NCBI RefSeq assembly: GCF_000382185.1
Contig: NZ_KB907784.1
Location: 2,071,633-2,135,632, forward strand
Direction: 5' to 3'
Length of the DNA stretch: 64,000 nt
Source: Bordetella sp. FB-8
Lineage (GTDB): Bacteria > Pseudomonadota > Gammaproteobacteria > Burkholderiales > Burkholderiaceae_B
A program made the translations under genes and the position numbers. Below, piece after piece: positions 18,422 through 30,656 of this stretch (position 1 is the stretch's first letter; each line of letters opens with the position of its first letter). The notes beneath the pieces were generated by a model. The model ran no database searches and had not been told where the DNA came from. It saw only the letters and a program-made list of their open reading frames with translations.

Positions 18422-18985
18422 CTAGATACCCAAAATGCCATAGCCCGCGCGGGTCAGCACCATCAATAGCACCTGCGCGATCACCAGCAGCAGCAGAGGG
18501 GCGAAATCGATGCCACCCGTGCGCGGCAGGATTTGCCGGATGGGGTCGAGCAGAGGGCGTGTCAGCGTGTGCAATATGGGCATCAGGGGCGAGAGAGGAT
18601 TGACCCACGACAGCACGGCCTGGGCCAGGGTCATCCAGACGATCAGGTTCAGTGCCCATTTCAGGGCCATCAGCAGCGCCGCGGCCAACAGGGAAGGCAG
18701 CAGCGCGGGCGGGATCAGGGCGCCCACGCTCAGCAGCCAGGCCAGCACCAGGTAGACCAGCGCGGCCAGCCATAGAGCCACCAGGCTGGTCCAGTCGACC
18801 GCGCCCGTGGCGGGAATGAGTTTGCGCAACGGCAGAACCAGCCAATTGCTGGCCTGCTGGACGCCTCGCGTCACGGGATTGAGCGGGTGCAGGCGCACCG
18901 CGTGCATCCAGATACGCAGGATGAGTGCCGCGCCGAAAAGGGTGAAAATGATGTCGAGCAGGAAGCGCGCGATTTCGCCGAACAT
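18422..18985 (-). CDS. yggT: YggT-family inner-membrane protein
   Basis: 187 residues with two YGGT repeats, each a hydrophobic helix pair followed by an amphipathic stretch (MHAVRLHPLNPVTRGV ~28; LSWVNPLSPLMPILHTLT ~128). Four or so membrane segments. Family members are linked to membrane-protein biogenesis and osmotic tolerance; molecular role unknown. Transcribed convergently with the SlyB-like gene. Confidence 0.93.
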   Translation of the reverse strand: MFGEIARFLLDIIFTLFGAALILRIWMHAVRLHPLNPVTRGVQQASNWLVLPLRKLIPATGAVDWTSLVALWLAALVYLVLAWLLSVGALIPPALLPSLLAAALLMALKWALNLIVWMTLAQAVLSWVNPLSPLMPILHTLTRPLLDPIRQILPRTGGIDFAPLLLLVIAQVLLMVLTRAGYGILGI

Positions 18986-19078
18986 GATATGAGCTGTGAC
19001 CTTAGCCTTGCATTAAGTTGACGGGTTCATTGTCGCACACCGCCTCCCTTCGGCGTTCGCTTCGGGCGGGCAAAAGAA

Positions 19079-19105
19079 AAGCCGCCTGGCTGGGCCAGGC
19101 GGCTT
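19079..19105 (-). terminator. Intrinsic terminator of the histone H1-like gene
   Basis: Perfect 12-base stem AAGCCGCCTGGC (19079-19090) / GCCAGGCGGCTT (19094-19105) with a 3-base loop. Read on the minus strand it is followed by TTCTTTT, and it lies 26 bases after the H1-like stop codon. Confidence 0.9.
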
Positions 19106-19130
19106 GACTGCTCAACGCAGCGTCGTCTGC

Positions 19131-19601
19131 TTAGGGACGGCCGCCGGTCGGGAAAGGCCAGGAAGCGGCAGGATTGAGCGCCGTCTTGGCACCCGGGGCA
19201 GCAGCCGTCGAGGGCGGCATGGCGGGCTTCTTGGGCGCAGCTTTCTTGGCCGCAGCAGGCTTTTTGGCAGCAGGCTTTTTGGCGGCAGGTTTCTTGGCAG
19301 CTTTCTTGGCGGCCTTCTTGGCAACCTTCTTGACGGCCTTCTTCGCTACTTTCTTGACGGCCTTCTTGGCGACTTTCTTGGCAGCGACTTTCTTGACCGC
19401 GGGTTTCTTAGCGGCGACTTTCTTGGCGGCGACTTTCTTGACGACGGCCTTCTTCGCTACTTTCTTGACCGCGACCTTCTTGACGGCAGCCTTCTTCACC
19501 ACGGCCTTCTTGACGGCGGCTTTCTTGACGACCTTCTTGACGGCCTTGGTGGCCGCGGGCTTCTTTACCGCTTTCTTGGCGGCTTTCTTGGCAGTTGCCA
19601 T
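19131..19601 (-). CDS. Histone H1-like DNA-binding protein (BpH1 type)
   Basis: 156 residues, almost entirely Lys, Ala, Val and Pro, in imperfect AAKKxAVKK-type repeats from residue 4 to ~125. A short Pro-rich tail follows (KKPAMPPSTAAAPGAK, ending FPTGGRP). Very similar in style to BpH1 of Bordetella, a nucleoid protein that binds DNA non-specifically. The start at 19601 (MATAKKAAKK) is preferred because AAGGAG lies 7 bases upstream; an ATG two codons earlier is too close to it. Repeat structure makes the length prone to change between strains. Confidence 0.9.
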   Translation of the reverse strand: MATAKKAAKKAVKKPAATKAVKKVVKKAAVKKAVVKKAAVKKVAVKKVAKKAVVKKVAAKKVAAKKPAVKKVAAKKVAKKAVKKVAKKAVKKVAKKAAKKAAKKPAAKKPAAKKPAAAKKAAPKKPAMPPSTAAAPGAKTALNPAASWPFPTGGRP

Positions 19602-19918
19602 GGTCATGCTCCTTAGGTTCAGGGGTCCCAGAACATAAACCCGTGTCACGTTCCGCCGGATGGCGAACCGCACTCGGGCTATTCATCGGCGCATGCCACG
19701 ACCCCGTACAAGCGGACGTGTTGCAACGGCTTGCGCTAATGAATTCAGCACGGCCATTTGATATGGCCCCCGCGCTTTTCGCGCGAGCCATTTCAAATGG
19801 CGCCGGCAGACGATCACGCTGTCTACCGTAAGTCTTGCGTGGCGAATGCTACACCGAGAGCCAAGGAGTGGGAAGAGGAAACACCGCTGGGTTGTCAAGA
19901 CCCGCGGTGTGTTTCGAC
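19602..19918. other. Gap between nrdB and the H1-like gene, with a cruciform
   Basis: 317 bases without a credible gene. It contains the H1-like promoter region (unresolved). At 19753-19801 sits a triple dyad: GCCATTTGATATGGC, a CGCGCTTTTCGCGCG hairpin and GCCATTTCAAATGGC, whose outer arms also pair with one mismatch. Next to nrdB at 19879-19914 a long imperfect stem (AAACACCGC..GGGT / ACCC.GCGGTGTGTTT) may terminate nrdAB, but there is no clear T-run. Confidence 0.6.
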
Positions 19919-21088
19919 TTATTCCCAGTTCAGCGTGCCACCGGTTTGGTATTCGATCACGCGGGTTTCGAAAAAATTGCGTTCCTTCTTCAGGTCGATC
20001 ATTTCCGCCATCCACGGGAAGGGGTTTTCTTCCTGCGGGAACAGCGGTTCGATGCCGATCTGCTGACAACGCCGGTTGGCGATGAAGCGCAGATACGATT
20101 TGAACATGGGCGCGTTCAGGCCCAGTACGCCGCGCGGCATCGTGTCCTCGGCGTAGGCGTATTCGAGATCGACCGCCTTTTTGAACAGGCCGCGGATATC
20201 CTCGCGGAATTCGGGCGTCCAGAGGTGCGGGTTCTCGAGCTTGATGGTGTTGATCAGATCGATGCCGAAATTGCAGTGCATGGATTCATCGCGCAGGATG
20301 TACATGTACTGCTCGGCGGCGCCGGTCATCTTGTTCTGCCGGCCCAGCGCCAGGATCTGCGTGAAGCCCACGTAAAAGAACAGGCCTTCCATCAGGCAGG
20401 CGAACACGATCAGCGACTTGAGCAGCGTCTGGTCGGCTTCGGGCGTGCCCGTCTTGAAGCTGGGATCGGAGATGGCGTCGATGAAGGGGATGAGGAACTG
20501 GTCCTTTGCCCGGATGGACGGCACTTCGTTGTAGGCGTTGAAGATCTCGGATTCGTCCAGATCCAGGCTTTCCACGATGTACTGGTAGGCGTGGGTGTGG
20601 ATCGCTTCTTCGAATGCCTGACGCAGCAGGAACTGGCGGCACTCGGGCGCCGTGATGTGGCGGTAGGTACCCAGCGTGATGTTGTTGGCGGCGAGCGAGT
20701 CGGCCGTGACGAAGAAGCCCAGATTGCGCTTGACGAGGCGGCGCTCGTCGTCGGTCAGCCCGTTGGGATTCTTCCACAGCGCGATGTCGCGCGACATATT
20801 GATTTCCTGCGGCATCCAGTGGTTGGCGCAGGTGGCGAGGTATTTTTCCCAGGCCCACTTGTATTTGAACGGCACCAGCTGATTGACGTCGGTATGGCCG
20901 TTGATGATGCGCTTGTCGGACACTTTCACGCGGCCCGACGCATCGCCCTGCAAGGCCGTGACGGCAGCAGGCGTTGCGATGGCCGCGTCGGCGAACGCGT
21001 CCGAAGCAGGGCGCAGGCCCGTGTCGGCGGCGGTGCCACCCGCGGCAGGTGCCGCTTGTCGGGTGGCGTTGTCTTCCCAGTTGAGCAT
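19919..21088 (-). CDS. nrdB: Ribonucleoside-diphosphate reductase, beta subunit (class Ia)
   Basis: Radical-generating di-iron subunit of aerobic ribonucleotide reductase. 389 residues. Iron-ligand helices are visible ([33 protein letters not shown] ~168; [15 protein letters not shown] ~265). The C-terminus ends in GGTLNWE, the tail that docks into NrdA. The N-terminal ~70 residues are an Ala-rich extension of uncertain importance. It follows nrdA by 18 bases. Confidence 0.97.
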   Translation of the reverse strand: MLNWEDNATRQAAPAAGGTAADTGLRPASDAFADAAIATPAAVTALQGDASGRVKVSDKRIINGHTDVNQLVPFKYKWAWEKYLATCANHWMPQEINMSRDIALWKNPNGLTDDERRLVKRNLGFFVTADSLAANNITLGTYRHITAPECRQFLLRQAFEEAIHTHAYQYIVESLDLDESEIFNAYNEVPSIRAKDQFLIPFIDAISDPSFKTGTPEADQTLLKSLIVFACLMEGLFFYVGFTQILALGRQNKMTGAAEQYMYILRDESMHCNFGIDLINTIKLENPHLWTPEFREDIRGLFKKAVDLEYAYAEDTMPRGVLGLNAPMFKSYLRFIANRRCQQIGIEPLFPQEENPFPWMAEMIDLKKERNFFETRVIEYQTGGTLNWE

Positions 21089-21106
21089 GTCGAATTCTCC
21101 GAAACG

Positions 21107-24028
<2,922 letters not shown>

Positions 24029-24141
24029 GGAAGCTCCTGTGCAAAAAACAAGGCGGCAAGACCGGGCCGGTCTTGCCTGAAATGTGGATGTCGGAGGGGG
24101 GGAGTGCCGCGGGCGGAACAGCTTGTGGTGCGGCGGTGTTT

Positions 24142-24157
24142 CTACTATATCTAGTGT
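24142..24157 (-). promoter_or_regulatory. NrdR box 1
   Basis: CTACTATATCTAGTGT matches the NrdR consensus core C-W-A-T-A-T-N-T-W-G with a GTGT half. It is 114 bases upstream of nrdA. The start of box 2 is 32 bases away, about three helical turns, as expected for paired NrdR boxes. Confidence 0.85.
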
Positions 24158-24173
24158 ATCACCCCATCCATCT

Positions 24174-24189
24174 CTACTAATTCTAGTAG
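24174..24189 (-). promoter_or_regulatory. NrdR box 2
   Basis: CTACTAATTCTAGTAG, a perfect dyad at its ends with the same CTA..TAG core as box 1. The nrdR gene itself is in this window at 59861-60343. Confidence 0.8.
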
Positions 24190-24251
24190 GACGGGCGTGA
24201 CAGGACAAGCACGGTTTTCCCATTAAATGGTTAGTGTTTGTCAGGGAATCT

Positions 24252-24279
24252 GCCTGGGCTTGTCGGCACAAGCCCAGGC
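24252..24279 (-). terminator. Strong hairpin after the indolepyruvate oxidoreductase gene
   Basis: Perfect 12-base stem GCCTGGGCTTGT (24252-24263) / ACAAGCCCAGGC (24268-24279) with loop CGGC. It lies 27 bases past the stop. No T-run follows on the minus strand, so it may stabilise the 3' end rather than terminate by itself. Confidence 0.6.
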
Positions 24280-24305
24280 TCCGAAGTGCTTACTTCGCCG
24301 GCGCG

Positions 24306-27300
24306 TCAGGCGGTCATCTGCAGGGGGGCGTCTGCGCAGGCTTGCGCATAGCCCTGAAGGGCGCGCTCCAGCGCGGTGCGATAGGCGGCCGCACTGGCCA
24401 TCTTGATGTGACCATAGCCGCGGATGGTCTCGGCCAGGGCTGCGATCCGCACAGCCTGATCCAGCTTCGCGGGACTCAGCTGCGCCAGCAGCGTCTCGAC
24501 CAGCCGGCGGTATTCGGCGATCAGTGCGCGTTCCATACGGCGTTCGGCGGTATGGCCGAATGGGTCCAGCCAGGTGCCGCGCAAGCCCTTGAGGCGGCGC
24601 AGCGCATGCATGCCGTACTCGGCCCACGGACCCAGCGCGACCTTGCGCGGGACGCCGGTGCGTGGATCCTTGCGCGCCAGCAGCGGCGGCGCCATGTGAA
24701 AGCGCAGCCGCACCTCGCCCTCGAACTGGTCCTGCACCATGGCGCGGAAAGTGCCGTCGCTGTATAGGCGTGCGACTTCGTACTCGTCCTTGTAGGCCAT
24801 CAGCTTGAAGAGGCTGCGGGCCACGGCCAGGGCCAGGCGCGGCGAGCGCGCGGTCGGAGCGATCGCGCGCTCGCGGGCCGCCACGCGCTCGACCAGTTCG
24901 CGGTACTGCTGCGCGTAGGCGGCGTTCTGGTAGGCGGTCAGGTCGCGTTCGCGCCGCGCCACCGCCTGGTCGAAGGACTCGGGCATCTGCAACTGCACAA
25001 CCTGGGTGCGCGGCGCGAGCGCGGCCTGGATGGCTTGCGGCTCGTGCGCGGCCAGCCGGCCGGCATCGAAGGCGGCGCGATTGGTGTCCACCGCCACGCC
25101 GTTCAATTCGATGGCGCGGGCCAGGGCCGGCAGCGAGAGCGGAATGTCGCCGCGCTGCCAGGCATAGCCCAGCAGGAAGATGTTCGACAGGATGCTGTCG
25201 CCGAATAACGTCAGCGCGGCGGCATGGGCGTCTAGCGCCGCGACCTGAGCGGGGCCGGCCGCATGGCCGATCTTGGCCTGCAGCGCCTGGGCATGCAGTG
25301 GCGCATCCGGGCTGCGGGTGAAGTCCGAGGACGCCGCGACATGGGTATTGAGCGTGACGCGCGTGTGGCCCGCACGCAGAGCCCCCAGCGCGTCGGGTGC
25401 GATGGCCGCGACCGCGTCGCAGAGAATGGCCGCGTCCGCCTGCTGCCAATCCAATCGCGCCGGACCGGCCGGCGCGTCCGCGGGCGCGATGCGGATGTGG
25501 CTGAGTACCGTGCCGCCTTTCTGCGCCAGACCGGTCAGGTCGAGCGTGCAGGCCGACAGGCCCTGCAGATGCGCGGCCATGGAAACCAGGGCGCCGATGG
25601 TGACGACGCCGGTGCCGCCGATGCCAGCCACGATTAGCCGGTAGGGCTGGACGGGCGCGGCGATCGCGGGCTCGGGCAGGCTGGGGATGCGCGCGCGCCA
25701 TGTCGCGCGGTCGGCGCTGCTTGCCTGGCGGCGCGGCTTGCCGCCCAGTACCGAGACGAAGCTGGGGCAAAAACCTTCGGCGCAGGAATAGTCTTTGTTG
25801 CAACTGGACTGGTCGATGGCGCGCTTGCGGCCGTAAGGCGTCTCGAGCGGTGCGATCGAAAGGCAGTTGGACTGCACGCCGCAGTCGCCGCAGCCTTCGC
25901 ACACGGCGCTGTTGATCAGCAGGCGGCGCGGCGGGTCGGGGAACTGCTTTTTCTTGCGGCGGCGGCGCTTCTCGGCGGCGCAGGTCTGATCGTGGATCAG
26001 CACCGTCACACCGGCTATGGCGCGCAGTTCGCGCTGCAGCGCGTCCAGTTCGCGGCGGTGATGCACGGCCACGCCGCCCAGGTCCACGCCGCGGTATTTC
26101 TCGGGTTCGTCGGTCGTGACCACGATGCGCGCCACGTTCTCGCCGCGCAGTTGCTGGCAGATCTGCGGCACCGAGATCGGGCCGTCCACCGGCTGCCCGC
26201 CGGTCATGGCCGTGGCGTCGTTAAAGAGGATTTTATAGGTGATGTTGGCGCGCGCAGCAATGGCCTGGCGGATGGCCAGATAGCCCGAATGGTAGTAGGT
26301 GCCCTCGCCCATGTTCTGGAACACGTGGGGCATATCGACGTAAGGCGCCAATCCGACCCAGTCCGCGCCTTCGCCGCCCATCTGCGTCAGGCCGCTGGTG
26401 TCTCGGTCCATCCAAGTGGCCATGTAATGGCAGCCCACGCCGCCCAGCGCATGGCTGCCTTCAGGCACCTTGGTCGAGGTGCTGTGCGGGCAGCCCGAGC
26501 AGAAGTAGGGCCGGCGGCGCATGCCGTCGGCCTCGTTCGACAGGGGGGGCGGGCATTGCAGGCCCGCCTCGACGGTCGCCGCGATGCCGGCCGAGCGCTG
26601 CAGCCAACCGGCCAGCGGCGCGGCCAGCAGCGATGGCCGCAGCTGGCCGGCCGGGGGAATCATCGCCTTGCCGTCCAGGTCGAGGCGACCACATACCGAA
26701 GGGTGTTGCGGCAGATTAAAGAGCAAGTCCTTGACCTGGCTCTCGACCACCGTGCCCTTTTCTTCGATTACCAGAATGTGGGAGAGGCCGTCGGCGAATT
26801 CGAGCAGGCGCCCGGCATCCATAGGCCAGGTCAGGCCGGGCTTGTAGAGGCGCACGGCATCCTGCGTTACGTTCAGGCGCTGCAGCGCTTCCAGTGTGTC
26901 CAGATACGCTTTGCCCGCGGCGACGATGCCGACCCGGGCGCGCGGCGCGGGCCAGGCCAGCCGGTCTATGCCATGGCGCCGCGCGAAGGCCTTGACCGCG
27001 TCCAGGCGCCGCAGCATGCGCTCTTCGATGGCCAGGCTGAGAAAGCCGCGCGTGTCATATTCGGTCGACTCGCGCGGCAGCAGCGGATCGTCGGGCATGG
27101 TGTAGTGCGGCGTGGGCGCCAGTTCGAAGGACTGACCGCTTTCCACCGTTTCCGAAATTGCCTTGAAGGCCACCCAGGTGCCTGCGTGGCGCGACAGTGC
27201 CCAGCCCCATAGCGCGAAGGTTTCGTACTCGGATACCGAGGCCGGGTTGACGATGGGCACCATCCAGCCCATCAGCGAGGCTTCGCTGGCGTGCGGAATG

Positions 27301-27818
27301 GACGAGGACACGGCGGCGTGGTCATCGCCTACTACCATCAGCACGCCGCCGTGGCGCGAAGCGCCTGCCGCATTGCCGTGGTGCAAGGCATCGCCGGCGC
27401 GGTCCAGTCCCGGTCCCTTGCCGTACCACATGGCATAGACGCCATCGACCTTGCGGTCGGCACGCATGCCGGCCTGCTGGGTGCCCATGACGGCGGTCGC
27501 GGCCAGGTCTTCGTTGATGCCGGGCAGGAAGCGCACGCTGTTGGCCTGCAGCAGAGCCTGCGCCTTCCAAAGGGTCAGGTCCACCCCGGCCAGCGGCGAG
27601 CCGCGGTAGCCCGAGACGAAACCCGCCGTGTTCAGGCCGCGCTCGCGGTCCAGCCGGCCCTGGGTGAGCAGTGTGCGCACCAAAGCCTGGGTGCCGGTGA
27701 GAAACACGCGGCCCTGGGTGCGGGTGAGGTTGTCGTCGAGCCGGTAGTCCAGAGCGATAGGCGCGGCGGGTGCGGCCGGCGAGGCGGGTGTGCCGTCCAT
27801 GATGGGCTTGTTCTCCAT
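24306..27818 (-). CDS. Fused indolepyruvate ferredoxin oxidoreductase (IorA-IorB)
   Basis: Thiamine-diphosphate and Fe-S enzyme that oxidatively decarboxylates aryl (or branched) 2-oxo acids to acyl-CoA. 1170 residues from MENKPIMDG (27818). In order: PorA-like domain (FVSGYRGSPLAGVDL ~55), TPP-binding domain (GGEGADWVGLAPY ~481), Fe-S region with many cysteines (CEGCGDCGVQSNC ~639; CNKDYSCAEGFCPSF), and an IorB/gamma-type domain (VAGIGGTGVVTIGALVS ~731; LTGLAQKGGTVLSHIRI). The fused form is common in Burkholderiales. Start uncertain: a second ATG six codons in has a GGAG further upstream. Divergent from an Lrp regulator, which suggests amino-acid control. Confidence 0.93.
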   Translation of the reverse strand: MENKPIMDGTPASPAAPAAPIALDYRLDDNLTRTQGRVFLTGTQALVRTLLTQGRLDRERGLNTAGFVSGYRGSPLAGVDLTLWKAQALLQANSVRFLPGINEDLAATAVMGTQQAGMRADRKVDGVYAMWYGKGPGLDRAGDALHHGNAAGASRHGGVLMVVGDDHAAVSSSIPHASEASLMGWMVPIVNPASVSEYETFALWGWALSRHAGTWVAFKAISETVESGQSFELAPTPHYTMPDDPLLPRESTEYDTRGFLSLAIEERMLRRLDAVKAFARRHGIDRLAWPAPRARVGIVAAGKAYLDTLEALQRLNVTQDAVRLYKPGLTWPMDAGRLLEFADGLSHILVIEEKGTVVESQVKDLLFNLPQHPSVCGRLDLDGKAMIPPAGQLRPSLLAAPLAGWLQRSAGIAATVEAGLQCPPPLSNEADGMRRRPYFCSGCPHSTSTKVPEGSHALGGVGCHYMATWMDRDTSGLTQMGGEGADWVGLAPYVDMPHVFQNMGEGTYYHSGYLAIRQAIAARANITYKILFNDATAMTGGQPVDGPISVPQICQQLRGENVARIVVTTDEPEKYRGVDLGGVAVHHRRELDALQRELRAIAGVTVLIHDQTCAAEKRRRRKKKQFPDPPRRLLINSAVCEGCGDCGVQSNCLSIAPLETPYGRKRAIDQSSCNKDYSCAEGFCPSFVSVLGGKPRRQASSADRATWRARIPSLPEPAIAAPVQPYRLIVAGIGGTGVVTIGALVSMAAHLQGLSACTLDLTGLAQKGGTVLSHIRIAPADAPAGPARLDWQQADAAILCDAVAAIAPDALGALRAGHTRVTLNTHVAASSDFTRSPDAPLHAQALQAKIGHAAGPAQVAALDAHAAALTLFGDSILSNIFLLGYAWQRGDIPLSLPALARAIELNGVAVDTNRAAFDAGRLAAHEPQAIQAALAPRTQVVQLQMPESFDQAVARRERDLTAYQNAAYAQQYRELVERVAARERAIAPTARSPRLALAVARSLFKLMAYKDEYEVARLYSDGTFRAMVQDQFEGEVRLRFHMAPPLLARKDPRTGVPRKVALGPWAEYGMHALRRLKGLRGTWLDPFGHTAERRMERALIAEYRRLVETLLAQLSPAKLDQAVRIAALAETIRGYGHIKMASAAAYRTALERALQGYAQACADAPLQMTA

Positions 27819-27890
27819 GATATTGAGGTCATGATAGGCAAACCTGGCTATGCATTTATTGCGTACTTGGCACGGATATTCCCTAAAATG

Positions 27891-27906
27891 CGAAATAAAC
27901 GTTTCG
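27891..27906. promoter_or_regulatory. Dyad in the ior-lrp divergent promoter
   Basis: CGAAATAAACGTTTCG has 5-base complementary arms around a 6-base centre. It lies in the 107-base gap between the two divergent genes, 20 bases before the Lrp start. A plausible Lrp-family binding site; inference only. Confidence 0.4.
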
Positions 27907-27925
27907 TCATCATGGTTTTTTTGCA

Positions 27926-28384
27926 ATGAAAATGGATAAGACCGATATTGGCATCTTGCGCGCCCTGCAGCAGGACGGCCGGGCGTCGGCCCAGCAGTTG
28001 TCCGACCAGGTCGGACTGTCGACCGCCCCGGTATGGCGTCGGGTCAAGGCGCTGGAGGCCGAGGGCGTCATTCAGGGCTATTACGCCCAGGTCGACCGCG
28101 GCAAGGTGGGGCTGCAAAGCTGCATGTTCGTGCAGATCAGCCTGGAGCGGCACATTGCCAGCACCGTCGAGAACTTTGAGCGCTCGGTGCGCGATGCGCC
28201 CGAGATACTCGAATGCTATGCCGTCACGGGCGACTCGGATTTCCTGCTCAAGATCCTGGTGGAAAGCCCGCAAGCCTACGACCAGTTCCTGCACCGCTTT
28301 CTCTTCAATTTGCCGGGCATACGCCAGACCCGCACCATCGTGGCGCTGCGCGAGATCAAGCACGAGGTCAGGCTGCCTTTGTAG
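27926..28384 (+). CDS. Lrp/AsnC-family transcriptional regulator
   Basis: 152 residues. N-terminal helix-turn-helix (DKTDIGILRALQQDGRAS; LSDQVGLSTAPVWRRVKALE ~22-45) and a C-terminal RAM ligand-binding domain (FERSVRDAPEILECYAVTGD ~85-105, read in parts). Such feast/famine regulators sense amino acids. Divergent arrangement next to the indolepyruvate oxidoreductase gene suggests that gene is the target, sensing an aromatic or branched amino acid. Confidence 0.94.
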   Translation: MKMDKTDIGILRALQQDGRASAQQLSDQVGLSTAPVWRRVKALEAEGVIQGYYAQVDRGKVGLQSCMFVQISLERHIASTVENFERSVRDAPEILECYAVTGDSDFLLKILVESPQAYDQFLHRFLFNLPGIRQTRTIVALREIKHEVRLPL

Positions 28385-28557
28385 CGCCGCGCCGGCTGTA
28401 GTGTTGTGCAATGGCATCAGACGGCGGCCTGGCCGGGCGTCGCGCGCGTCGGTTGATTGCCTTGCCGGGCCGCGGTCTTTAGAGTGGCGACTGTGTGTCG
28501 AGCTGCCGTGCCGCGAGGCGCGGGTTTGAGATTGACGGGCCGAAAACCCACGGAATC

Positions 28558-29061
28558 ATGCTTCGTTCGTATTCAATGTCGATGGCCGGCGCGGCGTGCG
28601 CCGCGCTCGCGGTTCTGGCCGGCTGCGCCAGGAACAATCCCCCCCCGGCTCCCGAGGTCCCGCCCAAGCCGCCCGGCGTGGTGTGCGTCCCGGCCCAGCC
28701 GGGCGATCCGATGGTAGGCACCTGGTATTCGACCTCCCGTCCCAAGGGCGTGGCGGGCAACTACCGGTCCTTGAAGATTCTCTCCGCAGACGGCCATATG
28801 AGCTACGCATCCCAGCTCAGGTTTGGCCGCCAAGTGCGTCCGGCTCTGGATGAGAAGGGCTGCTGGCAGGTGGCCGACGGCATGCTCACCATGCAAACCA
28901 CGTCCTCTCACGGAGAGGACGTCGATACCACCGATCCGATCTATGCCAACCGCTATCGCGTCGAAAGGCTGAACCGCGGCCGGCTTATCTTGCGCAGTCT
29001 GAGCGACGGGCGCAGGCTGGTCGAGCGGCGCATGCCGCCCGGATACCATCTGCCGGACTGA
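28558..29061 (+). CDS. Predicted lipoprotein of unknown function
   Basis: 167 residues from MLRSYSMSMAG. Signal peptide with lipobox VLAGC, cysteine at 23, followed by a Pro-rich spacer (NNPPPAPEVPPKPPG). The mature part has MVGTWYSTSRPKG (~50) and NRYRVERLNRGRLILRSLSD (~130), a pattern like small beta-barrel lipocalin-type or YcfL-like domains, though I recognise no family. A longer start at 28495 would hide the signal peptide and is rejected. It stands alone between the Lrp gene and gltX. Confidence 0.75.
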   Translation: MLRSYSMSMAGAACAALAVLAGCARNNPPPAPEVPPKPPGVVCVPAQPGDPMVGTWYSTSRPKGVAGNYRSLKILSADGHMSYASQLRFGRQVRPALDEKGCWQVADGMLTMQTTSSHGEDVDTTDPIYANRYRVERLNRGRLILRSLSDGRRLVERRMPPGYHLPD

Positions 29062-29115
29062 CGCGGCTTGGCGCGGGGGCGTACAACCCACCGGCATGTG
29101 CGCCAAGGCAGCGGG

Positions 29116-30522
29116 TCAGATGGCCTCCAGGCGCGCGAGGACGGCCTGCTTGCCCAGCAGCGCAAGCACGGCATCGACCGCCGGCGTCTGGGCGCGGCCG
29201 GTGACGGCCACGCGCAGGGGGATGGCCAGCTGCGGCATCTTCAGGCCGCGCTCGGCCAGTACGGTCTTGATGAGGGCGGCGATGCCTTCCTTGGTCCATT
29301 CGGTGTTCTGGGCCTGGGCGGCAAAGGCGGCCAGCACTTCGCGCGCGGCGGGCGTCAGATGCTGTTCGGCCAGCTCTGCGGACGCGCTTTGATAGGGGGC
29401 GCAGAACAGCATGGCGCCGTCGGCCAATTGCTCCAGCGTTTCGGCGCGATCCTTCAACAGGGCCAAGGCGGCGGGCAGATCCACGGCCTGCGGGTTGCCG
29501 CCGCGGGCGGCGATGCGCGGGGCGACGCGCTCGGCCAGTTCGGTCTCGGGCATCTGCCGGATGTAGTGCGCGTTGACCCAGTTCAGTTTCTTCGGGTCCC
29601 ACTGCGAGGCGGACTTGGACAGGTGGTCGGCGTCGAACCACTGCACCAGCTGCTCGCGGGTGAAGAGTTCGTCGTCGCCGTGACTCCAGCCCAGGCGGGC
29701 CAGGTAGTTGACCATGGCCTCGGGCAGATAGCCTTGCTTGTCGTATTCCATGACGTTGACCGCGCCGTGGCGCTTGGACAGTTTCTGCCCGTCGGGGCCG
29801 AGGATCATGGGCACATGGCCGTATTCGGGCAGCGTGGCCCCCAGCGCGCGCAGGATGTTGATCTGGCGCGGCGTGTTGTTGACGTGGTCGTCGCCGCGCA
29901 GCACGTGGGTGATGCGCATGTCCATGTCGTCGACCACCACGCAGAAGTTGTAGGTGGGCGTGCCGTCGGGCCGCGCGATGATGAGATCGTCCAGCTCGGT
30001 GTTGTCAAAGCTGATGGGGCCTTTGATGAGATCGTTCCACGCGGTCGCGCCGCCCTGCGGGTTCTTGAAGCGGATCACCGGCTTGCGGCCCTCGGGTATG
30101 GGCGGGAGCACTTTGCCGGGCTCGGGGCGCCAGGTGCCGTCGTAGCGCGGCTTGTCGCCCCGCGCCCGGGCGGCTTCGCGCATGGCCTCGACTTCCTCGG
30201 GCGAGCAGTAGCAGTGATAGGCCGTGCCGGCCTGCAGCATGCCAGCCAGCACCGCGCGATAGCGGTCCATGCGCTGCATCTGGTAGAAGGGACCTTCGTC
30301 GGGCTGCATGCCCAGCCAGGCCATGCTGTCGATGATGGCGTCCACGGCCTGCTGGCTGGAGCGCTCCACGTCGGTGTCTTCGATGCGCAGCACGAACACG
30401 CCTCGATGGTGACGGGCGTAGGCCCAGGAGAACAGCGCGGTGCGCGCGCCGCCCAGGTGCAGGAAACCGGTGGGCGAGGGCGCGAAGCGGGTGCGGACGA
30501 CGGAAGGCGTTTGGCGGGTCAT
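29116..30522 (-). CDS. gltX: Glutamyl-tRNA synthetase
   Basis: Charges tRNA-Glu with glutamate. 468 residues from [19 protein letters not shown]. The HIGH-type signature is [20 protein letters not shown], the mid-domain has IRFKNPQGG and [20 protein letters not shown], and the KMSKS-type loop is [11 protein letters not shown] (~240). Full length. Divergent from the acetyltransferase gene. Confidence 0.97.
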   Translation of the reverse strand: MTRQTPSVVRTRFAPSPTGFLHLGGARTALFSWAYARHHRGVFVLRIEDTDVERSSQQAVDAIIDSMAWLGMQPDEGPFYQMQRMDRYRAVLAGMLQAGTAYHCYCSPEEVEAMREAARARGDKPRYDGTWRPEPGKVLPPIPEGRKPVIRFKNPQGGATAWNDLIKGPISFDNTELDDLIIARPDGTPTYNFCVVVDDMDMRITHVLRGDDHVNNTPRQINILRALGATLPEYGHVPMILGPDGQKLSKRHGAVNVMEYDKQGYLPEAMVNYLARLGWSHGDDELFTREQLVQWFDADHLSKSASQWDPKKLNWVNAHYIRQMPETELAERVAPRIAARGGNPQAVDLPAALALLKDRAETLEQLADGAMLFCAPYQSASAELAEQHLTPAAREVLAAFAAQAQNTEWTKEGIAALIKTVLAERGLKMPQLAIPLRVAVTGRAQTPAVDAVLALLGKQAVLARLEAI

Positions 30523-30656
30523 GGCGAGGCGGCGGCAGATGCGCGGCAAGAAACTGATGTGCGGCCATGGATAGCCAGGCCGCAATCTTGTTGTTACGTT
30601 ACGATGAACGGGTCCACGCTATTTTAAATGAGTACCGTCCGCACTTTCGCGTCACC

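Noticed and set aside
19174..19638. Leu/Ala/Phe-rich hydrophobic frames antisense to the histone H1-like gene
   Set aside because: They are the complement of Lys/Ala codon repeats, not a real membrane protein.
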